Source: Methyloversatilis sp. (GTDB lineage: Bacteria > Pseudomonadota > Gammaproteobacteria > Burkholderiales > Rhodocyclaceae). From it: 64,000 nucleotides of DNA. This document shows, in pieces, positions 46,114 through 59,174 of this stretch. The notes beneath the pieces were generated by a model. The model did no database searches and had not been told where the DNA came from. It saw only the letters and a list, made by a program, of their open reading frames with translations. How positions within the stretch are numbered: the first letter of the stretch is position 1; every line of letters starts with the position of its first letter. The position numbers and the translations under genes were made by a program. Location of the stretch: assembly GCF_030698125.1 (NCBI RefSeq), contig NZ_JAUYNV010000047.1, positions 30,532 to 94,531 of the forward strand, given 5' to 3'.

Positions 46114-47292
46114 CTATGCGTCGCCGAGCGCCTGCTGCAGATCCGCGATCAGGTCATCGGCGTCTTCGATGCCGATGGACAGCCGCAGCATCGCGTCCGG
46201 AATGCCGCGTCGAGCGCGCTCTTCCGGTGCGAGGCCATGATGGGTGGTGGTGCACGGCTGGGTGACCAGACTTTCGACGCCGCCCAGGCTGGGCGCCAGC
46301 CTGATCAGGCGCAGGCGGTCGGCGACGCGGGTGGCTTCGCTGCCGTCGCCGCGCACGACGATGCTCAACATGCCGCCGAAGCCGTCCATCTGCGCCTTCG
46401 CGAGTCTATGGCCCGGCGCATCCGGCAGGCCCGGGTAGTGCACGCGAGCGATCGTCGGGTGACGCGCCATGGCCTCGGCCACCGCCTGCGCATTGGCATT
46501 GTGCTGACGCACGCGCACGACCAGCGTGCGCAGGCTGCGCGACAGCAGCGCGGCGGTTTCCGGTGACGGCACGGTGCCGAGGTTCTTGCGCCAGGCCCAC
46601 ACCGGTTCGAGCAGCGCCTTGCTGCCCATCAGTACGCCGGCGGTGAGATCGCTGTGACCGCCCAGATATTTGGTCGCGCTGTGCATGACGAGGTCTGCTC
46701 CCAGTTCCAGCGGACGCTGGTTCACTGGCGAGGCGAAGGTGTTGTCGATGGCGACCAGCGCGCCGTGCGCATGCGCCTTGCCGGCAATGGCGCGGATATC
46801 GACGATGTCCAGCGTCGGATTGGTCGGCGTTTCGAAGAACACCAGCTTCACGCCATCGACCAGCAGGGCGTCCAGCTTGTCCGGTTCGTTGGAGAGGATG
46901 CAATCCGTGCGCAGCCCGAGGCCGGGCAGTTGCTGCTCCAGCAGTTCCAGCGTGCCGCCATAGGCGTCACCGACACAGACGATGCCTGCGCGGCCATGTG
47001 TCAGGAACAGCGCGCTCAGCGCCGCCATGCCGGAGGAGAACACCCACGCGGCCTCGGCCGATTCCAGTCCGGCGAGCGTTTCTTCCAGCGCCTGGATCGT
47101 CGGGTTCAGCCCGTAACGCGTATACAGCCCGCCGCGCGTGCGGCCGTCGATCACGTCGAGCAGGTCGGCCGTTGAATCGAACCCGAAGGTGGTGGTGTTG
47201 TAGATCGGCGGGTAGGGGCTGCCGTAGGCGTCGTCGGTGCTGTGACCGTGGATCGCGCGGGTGGCGAGAAGATACTTTCGGGCGTGGTCCAT
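46114..47292 (-). CDS. cystathionine gamma-synthase / trans-sulfuration PLP enzyme
   Basis: PLP-dependent Cys/Met metabolism enzyme of 392 residues. The PLP lysine is Lys208 in HSATKYLGGHSD; other landmarks are YTRYGLNPTIQALEETLAGLE, FFETPTNP and APSLGGVESLVTQP. The family includes cystathionine gamma-synthase, gamma-lyase, and O-succinyl/acetylhomoserine sulfhydrylase; sequence alone does not decide. No other methionine genes are adjacent. Confidence 0.92.
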   Translation of the reverse strand: MDHARKYLLATRAIHGHSTDDAYGSPYPPIYNTTTFGFDSTADLLDVIDGRTRGGLYTRYGLNPTIQALEETLAGLESAEAAWVFSSGMAALSALFLTHGRAGIVCVGDAYGGTLELLEQQLPGLGLRTDCILSNEPDKLDALLVDGVKLVFFETPTNPTLDIVDIRAIAGKAHAHGALVAIDNTFASPVNQRPLELGADLVMHSATKYLGGHSDLTAGVLMGSKALLEPVWAWRKNLGTVPSPETAALLSRSLRTLVVRVRQHNANAQAVAEAMARHPTIARVHYPGLPDAPGHRLAKAQMDGFGGMLSIVVRGDGSEATRVADRLRLIRLAPSLGGVESLVTQPCTTTHHGLAPEERARRGIPDAMLRLSIGIEDADDLIADLQQALGDA

Positions 47293-47346
47293 TAAAGACT
47301 TCCAATCTGCACAAGTCGCTGAGGATACGCCGCAGGTTCGGTGCGA

Positions 47347-48240
47347 TCAGCCGAGGCAGAAGAACTCGACCACATCGCTCGCTGCGCTGCGCGGCGAGCC
47401 GAAAGCCAGCCAGCCGTGGCCGTCGATGACCACTTCTTCGCGGGTCAGCGCGAATTCCTGCCGGCCTTCGATGGTGACGAAGGTGCCGTTGCTCGAGCGG
47501 TCGGTCAGCACGAAACGGTCGCGCCTGAATTCGAGGTCGCAGTGCTGGCGCGACGCGCGCGCGTCCTTGATGCCGATGTCGACATCGATGTCGCGCCCCA
47601 TGCGCAGCCGCGGATGTTCATCGCCCAGCAGCCAGACGCGGCCACCGTGATAAACGCGCATTTCGACCCGGCCGCTGCTCATCGTCAGACCGCCGATCTG
47701 GGTGACGTGGTCGGAATGTTCGCAGCGCAGTTCGCACAGTTCGACCGAGCGTGCGACACCCTTGACCACGCGCGGCGGCATCGGGCGGATCTTCGGCTGC
47801 CAGTGTTCGCTCAGCCGCACCGCTGCTTCGGTCGACACGATGGCGCGGCCGTGGCTGGCCAGCTCCGACAGTCGCGCCGCGATGTTCACCGACTCGCCAA
47901 AGATGTCATTGCCCGACTCGACCACCGGGCCGAAGTGGAAGCCGGTGCGCACGCCAAGTGAAAAGTGCTTGGCGAGCGGCAGACCGTCGATGTCGCGATG
48001 GATGGCCAGCGTCGTTTCGGCCGCGTGGTCGCAGGCGCGGAACACCGCCAGCAGGCCGTCGCCGGTCATCTTGATCACGGTGCCCGAACTGCCGATCACC
48101 GAATCGCACATGGTGCGCAGACAGCGGTCGATCAGCGCGAACGCTGCGGTGTCGCCCATGCGTTCGTAAAGCTGCGTGCTGCCGACCAGATCGGCAAACA
48201 GCACGGCACATTCACGGGTACGGGGCGGGCTGGTCGGCAT
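47347..48240 (-). CDS. class III adenylate cyclase domain fused to FHA domain
   Basis: Soluble protein of 297 residues. The N-terminal cyclase domain has metal Asp17 (FADLVGST) and Asp61 (KMTGDG), transition-state Asn119 and Arg123 (GESVNIAARL), and specificity residues Lys57 and Asp112 which fit ATP rather than GTP. The C-terminal ~90 residues are a forkhead-associated domain (MGRDIDVDI, SRQHCDLEF, SSNGTFV) that binds phosphothreonine. It starts 6 bp after the CitE-like gene's stop (which lies at 48247). It may link Ser/Thr phosphorylation to cAMP. Confidence 0.92.
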   Translation of the reverse strand: MPTSPPRTRECAVLFADLVGSTQLYERMGDTAAFALIDRCLRTMCDSVIGSSGTVIKMTGDGLLAVFRACDHAAETTLAIHRDIDGLPLAKHFSLGVRTGFHFGPVVESGNDIFGESVNIAARLSELASHGRAIVSTEAAVRLSEHWQPKIRPMPPRVVKGVARSVELCELRCEHSDHVTQIGGLTMSSGRVEMRVYHGGRVWLLGDEHPRLRMGRDIDVDIGIKDARASRQHCDLEFRRDRFVLTDRSSNGTFVTIEGRQEFALTREEVVIDGHGWLAFGSPRSAASDVVEFFCLG

Positions 48241-48246
48241 GTCGGA

Positions 48247-49242
48247 TCAGAAGAACCGTTGTCGCACTGCATCCGGCAGGCCCATGCCGGTGGCGTGGGC
48301 ACGCGCCAGCAGTTCCCAGTAGTAACGGTAGGACGCGCGATCGTGCAGCGTGTCGCGGTGGCGCGTCGGGCCCCAGCTCGCGTCCTGCGCCGCGCACAGG
48401 ATGGCGATGGCGTCTTCGACTTCGCTGAAATCCGGTCGCATGGCGCTCAGGATAGGCTCGATCTGGTTCGGATGAATGCTCCACATGCGCATGAAGCCGA
48501 AATCGTGACGTGCGCGTCCGGCGTCGCGCCGGATGTGTTCGATGTCGCGGATTTCGGTGGTGACGTTGTGCGTCGGCACCACCCCGCACCCATGCGCCGC
48601 GGCGGCGATTTCGCACTTGGCGCGCACGATGACCGGGTGCTCGAACTGCTTCGGGCTTTTCATCGCGTCGCCTGGCAGCGCGCCGTGATGGGCGCTGACG
48701 AAATCCATCAGCCCGAGGTCGAGCGATTCGACGCGGTCGAGGCGCGCGATGTCCCACACCTGATGCAGCGCACCGTGGCTTTCGATCAGCACATGCACCG
48801 GAATGTCGCGTTTCACACCGGCCAGCGTTTCGCAGGTGCGCAGCCAGTCGAGCTGGGTGCGCACATCGTCGGCGGAGCGCGCCTTGGGCAGCGTGATGAA
48901 GGCCAGCCGGTCGCCGGCTTCGCCGACCAGCACATCCATGTCGGCTTTCCACTGCGCATGCGTGACGTCGTGGATGCGCACGCCAACCCGCCCGTACAGG
49001 TTGTCGGCATCATTGATGATGGACGCGCACAGCAGGCGGTGTGCCTCTTCGTTGCCGGCTGCGGCACCGTCTTCGCAGTCGCAGGTGAGGTCGAACACCG
49101 GGCCCCGCTCGCCCTGCAGCGCGAGCGCCTTGCGCATCAGCTTTTCCGAGCCGGCGTAGTGGTCGACGGCCGGAAGGATGGGGAAAGCCCGCTCACCCTG
49201 ATAGAGGACGTCGCGTGGATGAACCGGTGCGGCTGGAGTCAT
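48247..49242 (-). CDS. HpcH/HpaI aldolase family CoA-ester lyase (CitE-like)
   Basis: TIM-barrel lyase of 331 residues in the CitE/malyl-CoA lyase branch. The metal-binding residues are in DLTCDCEDGAA and the acidic ESHGALHQV region; the substrate loop has LPKARSADDV. Enzymes of this branch cleave malyl-CoA or citramalyl-CoA type thioesters. Next to mdh and the TCA cluster this suggests a role in C2/C3 acid metabolism, but the substrate is inferred. It follows mdh on the same strand after a strong terminator. Confidence 0.88.
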   Translation of the reverse strand: MTPAAPVHPRDVLYQGERAFPILPAVDHYAGSEKLMRKALALQGERGPVFDLTCDCEDGAAAGNEEAHRLLCASIINDADNLYGRVGVRIHDVTHAQWKADMDVLVGEAGDRLAFITLPKARSADDVRTQLDWLRTCETLAGVKRDIPVHVLIESHGALHQVWDIARLDRVESLDLGLMDFVSAHHGALPGDAMKSPKQFEHPVIVRAKCEIAAAAHGCGVVPTHNVTTEIRDIEHIRRDAGRARHDFGFMRMWSIHPNQIEPILSAMRPDFSEVEDAIAILCAAQDASWGPTRHRDTLHDRASYRYYWELLARAHATGMGLPDAVRQRFF

Positions 49243-49260
49243 GCGGGATGTCCGGGCAAG

Positions 49261-49289
49261 AAAAAAGCGGCCACGTTACCGGGCCGCTT
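49261..49289 (-). terminator. Rho-independent terminator of mdh
   Basis: On the minus strand, arms AAGCGGCC and GGCCGCTT with a 9-base loop are followed at once by a run of T (six T in the region). It lies 22 bp after the mdh stop and before the CitE-like gene, so the latter may have its own promoter or rely on partial read-through. Confidence 0.85.
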
Positions 49290-49311
49290 CTTCTGTTTCA
49301 AGCCTGACGGA

Positions 49312-50304
<993 letters not shown>

Positions 50305-50461
50305 GTGAGTCTCCTGGATGAGGATGGGAGTGGAGCGTAAAAGTGCGTTGTGCGCGGCAGGATTATGGCCGACCTGCAGTGTTTTGACACACAGCACAAA
50401 ACAGACGTGTCGAAGCGGAACACATGCCGGGCTTCCCGGCGCCTGTCAGCGCGGGGACGAT

Positions 50462-50476
50462 TTATATCATATATAA
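50462..50476. promoter_or_regulatory. AT-rich palindrome upstream of gntR and mdh
   Basis: Perfect palindrome TTATAT-CAT-ATATAA, the only strongly AT-rich spot in the mdh-gntR spacer, 51 bp before the gntR ATG and 157 bp before the mdh start. Next to it is AAGACATGAGACAG. Operators of HutC-type GntR proteins are palindromes of this size, so it may be an autoregulatory site; it may equally be part of a -10 element. Confidence 0.45.
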
Positions 50477-50527
50477 GACATGAGACAGCTTGTAGACGTG
50501 ATGGGATTTCTGTGATGAAATTGTTGC

Positions 50528-51256
50528 ATGGCACAGGAATCCCCAACGTTCAGTCCGCTGTATCGCCAGATACGCGTGCTGCTGACCCAGGCGCTGCAGA
50601 GCGGCGAATGGCGTCCGGGTGAATCGATACCGAGCGAAACCGAACTGGCGCAGCGTTTCAGCGTGAGTCAGGGCACGGTGCGCAAGGCCATCGACGAGAT
50701 GGCGGCGGACAACCTGCTGGTACGCAAACAGGGCAAAGGCACCTTTGTTGCGACGCATCACGATCCGCGCGCCTTCTTCCGCTTTCTCCGCCTTGCTCCG
50801 ATCAACGGCAGCATCGAAACATCGCAGAGCGTGCCGCTCGAATGCTGGCGGGCCCGCGCGGGCCAGGAAGTGGCCCGCACGCTCGACGTCGAGGTGGGCT
50901 CGCAGATCATCATCGTGCGCCGTTTGCTCAAGTTCGCCGGCAAGCCGGTCGTGATAGACGAAATCTATCTGCGCGGAGACCTGTTCCCCGGGCTCAATCT
51001 CGATGTGCTCAAGGAACACCAGGGCTCCCTGTACTCCTTTTTCGAAACGCGCTTCGGCGTACGCATGGTGCGTGCCGAAGAGCGCCTGCGCGCCGTGCCG
51101 GCAGATCGCCAGAGCGCCGAATACCTTGAGGTGCAGGAAAACACGCCGCTGCTGTCGGTCGAGCGTGTCGCCTATACCTATGATGACGAACCGGTCGAAT
51201 GGCGGCGTGGCCTGTGCTCCACCGCTGATCACTACTACCTGAACACCCTGAGTTAG
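50528..51256 (+). CDS. GntR/HutC family transcriptional regulator
   Basis: DNA-binding regulator of 242 residues. The winged helix-turn-helix occupies residues about 10-75 (LYRQIRVLLTQALQSGEW, IPSETELAQRFSVSQGTVRKAI, RKQGKGTFV). The C-terminal UTRA domain (about 95-235) would bind a small ligand. Position between mdh and sdhC, in an arrangement seen across betaproteobacteria, suggests control of TCA genes by a metabolite. The start ATG 50528 has no clear ribosome site. Confidence 0.93.
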   Translation: MAQESPTFSPLYRQIRVLLTQALQSGEWRPGESIPSETELAQRFSVSQGTVRKAIDEMAADNLLVRKQGKGTFVATHHDPRAFFRFLRLAPINGSIETSQSVPLECWRARAGQEVARTLDVEVGSQIIIVRRLLKFAGKPVVIDEIYLRGDLFPGLNLDVLKEHQGSLYSFFETRFGVRMVRAEERLRAVPADRQSAEYLEVQENTPLLSVERVAYTYDDEPVEWRRGLCSTADHYYLNTLS

Positions 51257-51312
51257 CAGAGCCGGCGCAGTCCCGTTTCCTGCCACACGATCATTCTAGG
51301 AGAGCGAGCCAG

Positions 51313-51699
51313 ATGGCCAATACAGCCAGCAAGACCCGACCGAAACACCTGCAGCTGACCGCAATACGGCTGCCGATACCGGGCATCGTTTCCATCCTGC
51401 ACCGGATCAGCGGTGCCGGGCTGTTTCTCTGTCTGCCGCTGCTGTTGTGGCTGTTCGCCGCCAGTCTCGGCTCGCCGGAAACCTTCGATACCTTCAGCAC
51501 AGTGGTGGGTCATCCGCTGGCGAAGCTCTTGCTGCTGGGCCTGATGTGGGCCTATCTGCACCACTTCTGCGCCGGCATCCGCTTCCTGCTGCTCGACATG
51601 CATCAGGGGCTGGAACTGGCTGCCGCGCGCAAGAGTTCTGTTGCCGTACTGGTCGTGAGTCTGACGCTTACCGTGATTCTGGGGGTGAAACTGTGGTGA
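51313..51699 (+). CDS. sdhC: succinate dehydrogenase cytochrome b556 subunit
   Basis: Membrane anchor of complex II, 128 residues, with three helices. The N-terminal quinone-site motif SILHRISGAGLFLCLPLLL and the heme-ligand segment HHFCAGIRFLLLD are present. AGGAG at about 51298 precedes ATG 51313. The stop overlaps the sdhD GTG start by 4 bp. Confidence 0.96.
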   Translation: MANTASKTRPKHLQLTAIRLPIPGIVSILHRISGAGLFLCLPLLLWLFAASLGSPETFDTFSTVVGHPLAKLLLLGLMWAYLHHFCAGIRFLLLDMHQGLELAAARKSSVAVLVVSLTLTVILGVKLW

Positions 51700-52040
51700 C
51701 TCGAGTTGTTGTCGGTGCCCATTACGGGCTGAAGGACTGGCTGGGCCAGCGCATCACTGCGGTCGTGATGGCGGTGTACACGCTGATATTCGCCGTTGGT
51801 GTGCTTTTCATGGGCGAATTGAACTACGACAACTGGCGTGGTCTGTTCGCCGGTGGGTTCATGCGTTTTGCGACCCTCCTGTTCTTCGCGTCGCTGATGT
51901 ACCACGCGTGGGTTGGCGTGCGTGACATCTACATGGACTACATCAAGCCCACCAGCGTGCGCCTCGTGCTGCATGCGGTGACCCTGCTGTTGCTGATCGG
52001 CTATCTGGGCTGGGCAGCGCAAGTTTTGTGGAGACTGTAA
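51696..52040 (+). CDS. sdhD: succinate dehydrogenase hydrophobic anchor subunit
   Basis: Second membrane anchor of complex II, 114 residues, three helices; YGLKDWLGQRITAVVM and MYHAWVGVRDIYMDYI carry the quinone and heme residues. The start is GTG 51696, overlapping the sdhC stop as GTGA; no ATG fits. sdhA follows immediately. Confidence 0.94.
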   Translation: MTRVVVGAHYGLKDWLGQRITAVVMAVYTLIFAVGVLFMGELNYDNWRGLFAGGFMRFATLLFFASLMYHAWVGVRDIYMDYIKPTSVRLVLHAVTLLLLIGYLGWAAQVLWRL

Positions 52041-53828
52041 GTGAGCGTACCCATTCGCAAGTTTGATGCAGTCATCGTCGGTGCCGGCGGCGCAGGTCTG
52101 CGTGCCGCGATCCAGTTGTCGGAAGCCGGCCTGCGCACCGCAGTGCTGTCGAAGGTGTTTCCGACCCGCTCCCATACGGTGGCCGCGCAGGGCGGCGTGG
52201 CCGCTTCGCTCGGCAATTCCGAGGAAGACCACTGGCACTGGCACATGTACGACACGGTCAAGGGTTCCGACTGGCTCGGCGACCAGGACGCGATCGAATT
52301 CATGTGCCGCAAGGCCAACGAGGTCGTGGTCGAGCTGGAACACTACGGCATGCCTTTCGACCGCCTCGACAACGGCAAGATCTATCAGCGCCCGTTCGGC
52401 GGCCACATGTCGAACTTCGGCGAAAAGCCGGTGCGCCGCTCCTGTGCGGCCGCCGACCGCACCGGTCACGCGATGCTGCACGCGATGTACCAGCGCAACG
52501 TCAAGGCCAACACCCAGTTCTTCATCGAATGGATGGCGCTCGACCTGATCCGCGACGACGCGGGTGACGTGGTCGGCGTGACCGCGATGGAAATGGAGTC
52601 GGGCGAGGTCTACGTTTTCCACGCCAAGGCGGTGCTGTTCGCCACCGGTGGCGCCGGCCGCATCTACTACAGCTCGACCAATGCCTTCATCAACACCGGT
52701 GACGGCGTGGGCATGGCGGCGCGTGCCGGCATTCCGCTGGAAGACATGGAGTTCTGGCAGTTCCACCCGACCGGCGTGGCCGGCGCGGGCGTGCTGATCA
52801 CCGAGGGCGTGCGCGGCGAAGGCGGCATCCTGCGCAACGCCGACGGCGAGCGCTTCATGGAGCGCTACGCACCGAATGCCAAGGATCTGGCGTCGCGCGA
52901 CGTGGTGTCGCGTGCCATGGTGACCGAAATCAACGAAGGTCGTGGCTGTGGTCCGAACAAGGATCACGTGATGCTGGACATCACCCACCTCGATCCGGCC
53001 ACCATCATGAAGCGCCTGCCGGGCATCCGCGAGATCGGCATCCAGTTTGCCGGTGTCGACGCGATCAAGGAGCCGCTGCCGGTGGTGCCGACCTGTCACT
53101 ACCAGATGGGCGGCATTCCGACCAATTACCATGGCGAAGTCGTGATGCCGAAGAACGGCAACCCGAGCGAGCCGGTGCCGGGCTTCTACGCGGCCGGCGA
53201 GTGCGCCTGCGCATCGGTGCACGGCGCCAATCGTCTGGGCACGAATTCGCTGCTCGACCTGCTGGTGTTCGGCAAGTCGTCAGGTGAGTCGATGGTCGAA
53301 TACATCAAGGCGCAACCGGCGGCGCACAAGCCCTTGCCGGCCAACGCGGCCGACTACTCGCTGTCGCGCCTGAACCGGCTCGACACGCAGACCGGCGGCA
53401 CTGCGGTCGGTGCCACCCGCCTGGCCATGCAGCGCACGATGCAGGCTCACTGCGGCGTGTTTCGCTTCAAGAACATGCTGGATGAAGGTGTCAGCAAGAT
53501 CACCGAGATCGAGCAGCAGGTCGCCAGCACCGAGATCAAGGACAAGTCGAAGGTATTCAATACCGCGCGGCTCGAAGCGCTCGAACTGGACAACCTGATC
53601 GAAGTCGCCAAGGCGACCATCGTGTCGGCCAATGCGCGCACTGAATCGCGCGGCGCCCACGTGCGCGACGACGCGATCGACAGCCCGGAATTTCCGGACG
53701 GCCGCGATGACGCCAACTGGCTCAAGCACACGCTGTGGTATCGCGAAGGCAACAAGCTCGACTACAAGCCGGTGAACATGACGCCGCTGACCGTAGACAC
53801 CATCGCGCTGAAGAAGCGCGCTTACTGA
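52041..53828 (+). CDS. sdhA: succinate dehydrogenase flavoprotein subunit
   Basis: Catalytic flavoprotein of complex II, 595 residues. It has VIVGAGGAGLRAAIQLSEAG, the covalent FAD His in RSHTVAAQGGVAAS, FHPTGVAGAGVLITEGVRG and NRLGTNSLLDLLVFG. The start is GTG 52041, right after the sdhD stop codon. SdhE encoded further down attaches the FAD. Confidence 0.98.
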   Translation: MSVPIRKFDAVIVGAGGAGLRAAIQLSEAGLRTAVLSKVFPTRSHTVAAQGGVAASLGNSEEDHWHWHMYDTVKGSDWLGDQDAIEFMCRKANEVVVELEHYGMPFDRLDNGKIYQRPFGGHMSNFGEKPVRRSCAAADRTGHAMLHAMYQRNVKANTQFFIEWMALDLIRDDAGDVVGVTAMEMESGEVYVFHAKAVLFATGGAGRIYYSSTNAFINTGDGVGMAARAGIPLEDMEFWQFHPTGVAGAGVLITEGVRGEGGILRNADGERFMERYAPNAKDLASRDVVSRAMVTEINEGRGCGPNKDHVMLDITHLDPATIMKRLPGIREIGIQFAGVDAIKEPLPVVPTCHYQMGGIPTNYHGEVVMPKNGNPSEPVPGFYAAGECACASVHGANRLGTNSLLDLLVFGKSSGESMVEYIKAQPAAHKPLPANAADYSLSRLNRLDTQTGGTAVGATRLAMQRTMQAHCGVFRFKNMLDEGVSKITEIEQQVASTEIKDKSKVFNTARLEALELDNLIEVAKATIVSANARTESRGAHVRDDAIDSPEFPDGRDDANWLKHTLWYREGNKLDYKPVNMTPLTVDTIALKKRAY

Positions 53829-53838
53829 GGATCACAGC

Positions 53839-54549
53839 ATGACTGCCCGTACTGTCGAATTCAGTATCTACCGCTACGACCCGGACCGCGACGAAAAACC
53901 CTACATGCAGTCGATCTCGCTCGAGCTCGACGGCACCGAACGCAAGCTGCTCGACGCGCTGGTCAAGCTCAAGGACGTAGACGACACGCTGTCCTTCCGC
54001 CGCTCCTGTCGCGAAGGCGTGTGCGGTTCGGACGCCATGAACATCAACGGCAAGAACGGTCTGGCCTGTCTGACCGACATGGATTCGATCGCCACGCCCA
54101 TCGTGCTGCGCCCGCTGCCGGGGCTGCCGGTGGTGCGCGACCTGATCGTCGACATGACCCAGTTCTTCAAGCAGTACCACTCGATCAAGCCCTACCTGAT
54201 CAATCCGGAGCACCCGCCCGAGCGCGAGCGCCTGCAGTCGCCGGAAGACCGCGAGGAGCTGAACGGCCTGTACGAATGCATCCTGTGCGCGTGCTGCTCG
54301 ACAGCCTGCCCGTCCTTCTGGTGGAATCCGGACAAGTTCGTCGGCCCGGCCGGTCTGCTTGCCGCCTACCGCTTCATCGCCGACACGCGCGATCAGGCGA
54401 CCAGCGAGAGGCTCGACAACCTTGAAGATCCGTACCGGTTGTTCCGTTGCCATACCATCATGAATTGCGTCGATGTATGCCCGAAGGGATTGAACCCGAC
54501 GCGCGCCATCGGCAAGATCAAGGACATGATGGTCCGCCGGGCCGTCTGA
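53839..54549 (+). CDS. sdhB: succinate dehydrogenase iron-sulfur subunit
   Basis: Iron-sulfur subunit of complex II, 236 residues. The three cluster sites are visible: [2Fe-2S] CREGVCGSDAM with a later Cys in GLACL, [4Fe-4S] CILCACCSTACP, and [3Fe-4S] CHTIMNCVDVCPKGLNPTRAI. It sits 10 bp after sdhA and 2 bp before sdhE. Confidence 0.98.
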   Translation: MTARTVEFSIYRYDPDRDEKPYMQSISLELDGTERKLLDALVKLKDVDDTLSFRRSCREGVCGSDAMNINGKNGLACLTDMDSIATPIVLRPLPGLPVVRDLIVDMTQFFKQYHSIKPYLINPEHPPERERLQSPEDREELNGLYECILCACCSTACPSFWWNPDKFVGPAGLLAAYRFIADTRDQATSERLDNLEDPYRLFRCHTIMNCVDVCPKGLNPTRAIGKIKDMMVRRAV

Positions 54550-54551
54550 GC

Positions 54552-54806
54552 ATGGACAGCGCGAACGATTACCAGGTCAGCCCCGGTCGACTGCTCTGGC
54601 ATTGCCGACGTGGTTTGCTGGAGCTCGACCTGATCCTGCAGCGCTTCATCGAGCATCATCTTGAAAGCTTGACTACAGAGCAGAGGGCAGAGTTGTTCGA
54701 ACTGCTCCATTACGACGACATCACCTTGTTGGCGATTGTCAGCGGACGCGAGCAGTGCGAGGAGACGCGTCTGAAGGGGATGGTTGACCTGCTGCGTGCA
54801 GCGTGA
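54552..54806 (+). CDS. sdhE: succinate dehydrogenase assembly factor SdhE
   Basis: Small helical protein of 84 residues that promotes covalent flavinylation of SdhA. The RGxxE motif is present in HCRRGLLELD. Its position directly after sdhB supports the assignment; the family was earlier described as the CptB antitoxin. Confidence 0.94.
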   Translation: MDSANDYQVSPGRLLWHCRRGLLELDLILQRFIEHHLESLTTEQRAELFELLHYDDITLLAIVSGREQCEETRLKGMVDLLRAA

Positions 54807-54857
54807 AAACGCGGCAGAGTTGATCCGGGCCATTTTGAGGAAGTGAAGAGGTTAGAC

Positions 54858-56138
54858 ATGACAAATCAACGCACTGCTACGCTGACCATCGAAGGTCAGA
54901 CCACCGAGTTCCCGATCATGAGCGGCGTCGCTGGCGCTGATGTGGTGGATATCCGTTCGATGTATGCCAAGACCGGCATGTTCACGTATGACACCGGTTA
55001 CCTCTCCACCGCCAGTTGCAAGTCGACCATCACCTACATCGATGGCGACAAGGGCGAGCTGTGGTATCGCGGTTACCCGATCGAACAGCTGGCCGAGCAC
55101 TGCGACTTTCTCGACGTGTGTTACCTGCTGAAGAACAGCGAGCTGCCCAGCGTTGAAGAAAAGGCCGAGTACGTCAATCAGATCAAGCGTCACACGCTGC
55201 TGCACGAGCAACTGGCCCGTTTCTATGCCGGCTTCCGCCGCGACGCCCACCCGATGGCCATCATGGCCGGTGTGGTCGGCGCACTGTCCGCCTTCTACCA
55301 TGACGGCATGGACATTTCCGATCAGGCGCATCGCGACATTTCGATCAATCGCCTGATCGCCAAGATGCCGACGATCGCCGCCATGGCGTACAAGTACTCG
55401 GTCGGCCAGCCCTTCATGTACCCGCGCAACGACCTGTGCTACGCCGGCAACTTCATGTACATGATGTTCGGCACGCCGTGCGAGGAGTACAAGCCGAATC
55501 CGGTGCTGGTCAAGGCGCTGGACCGCATCTTCACGCTGCACGCCGACCACGAACAGAACGCGTCGACCTCGACCGTGCGTCTGGCCGGCTCCTCTGGCGC
55601 CAACCCTTATGCGGTGATCGCCGCCGGTATCGCCTGCCTGTGGGGTCCCGCGCATGGTGGTGCGAACGAAGCCTGCCTGCAGATGCTGGAAGAAATCGGC
55701 GACGTGTCGCGCGTGCCCGAGTACATCGCCCGCGCCAAGGACAAGAACGACAGCTTCAAGCTGATGGGCTTCGGACACCGCGTGTACAAGAACTTCGATC
55801 CGCGCGCCAAGCTGATGCGCCAGACCTGCCACGAAGTGCTCACCGAACTCGGCCTGCAGAATGACCGCCTGTTCAAGCTGGCGATGGAACTGGAACGCAT
55901 CGCACTGGAAGACGAGTACTTCATCGAGAAGAAGCTGTACCCGAACGTCGACTTCTATTCGGGCATCGTGCAGAAGGCGCTCGGCATTCCGACCACGATG
56001 TTCACCTGCATCTTCGCGCTGGCCCGTACGGTCGGCTGGATCACGCAGTGGAACGAAATGATCACCGATCCGGAATACAAGATCGGTCGTCCGCGCCAGC
56101 TCTACGTCGGCCCGGCGCGACGCGACATCAAGCCCTGA
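54858..56138 (+). CDS. gltA: citrate synthase
   Basis: Condenses acetyl-CoA and oxaloacetate; 426 residues, type II (Gram-negative hexameric, NADH-sensitive) by length and sequence. Catalytic residues lie in [26 protein letters not shown] and [17 protein letters not shown] 54858 has AGAGG upstream; GTG 54843 is in frame but adds a non-conserved stretch. Confidence 0.97.
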   Translation: MTNQRTATLTIEGQTTEFPIMSGVAGADVVDIRSMYAKTGMFTYDTGYLSTASCKSTITYIDGDKGELWYRGYPIEQLAEHCDFLDVCYLLKNSELPSVEEKAEYVNQIKRHTLLHEQLARFYAGFRRDAHPMAIMAGVVGALSAFYHDGMDISDQAHRDISINRLIAKMPTIAAMAYKYSVGQPFMYPRNDLCYAGNFMYMMFGTPCEEYKPNPVLVKALDRIFTLHADHEQNASTSTVRLAGSSGANPYAVIAAGIACLWGPAHGGANEACLQMLEEIGDVSRVPEYIARAKDKNDSFKLMGFGHRVYKNFDPRAKLMRQTCHEVLTELGLQNDRLFKLAMELERIALEDEYFIEKKLYPNVDFYSGIVQKALGIPTTMFTCIFALARTVGWITQWNEMITDPEYKIGRPRQLYVGPARRDIKP

Positions 56139-56159
56139 TCGGGCAGCTTGCGCAACACA

Positions 56160-56186
56160 CCCTGCGGTCATGCGGAGACCGCAGGG
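56160..56186 (+). terminator. stem-loop between gltA and sucA
   Basis: Perfect 10-bp arms CCCTGCGGTC / GACCGCAGGG with a 7-base loop, 22 bp after the gltA stop. No T-run follows. It could attenuate read-through or act as a processing or stability element between the citrate synthase and 2-oxoglutarate dehydrogenase genes. Confidence 0.55.
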
Positions 56187-56326
56187 CGAACATGAACAAC
56201 CGCATGCAGCAGGCCTTCTCGACGCCCACGAGCCGCGAGGGTCCGGAGCACGACAGGTGCCCCGTGATCCGACCGCGTGGGCATCGCCATAACAAGCCCG
56301 GGCAACCCCGGGCGGGGGAGCGAGTC

Positions 56327-59146
<2,820 letters not shown>

Positions 59147-59174
59147 GACGCCCCCGACAGGGAGACAGGATCAA

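Noticed and set aside
51603..53222. 539-codon minus-strand open frame over sdhC-sdhA
   Set aside because: Antisense to conserved succinate dehydrogenase genes.
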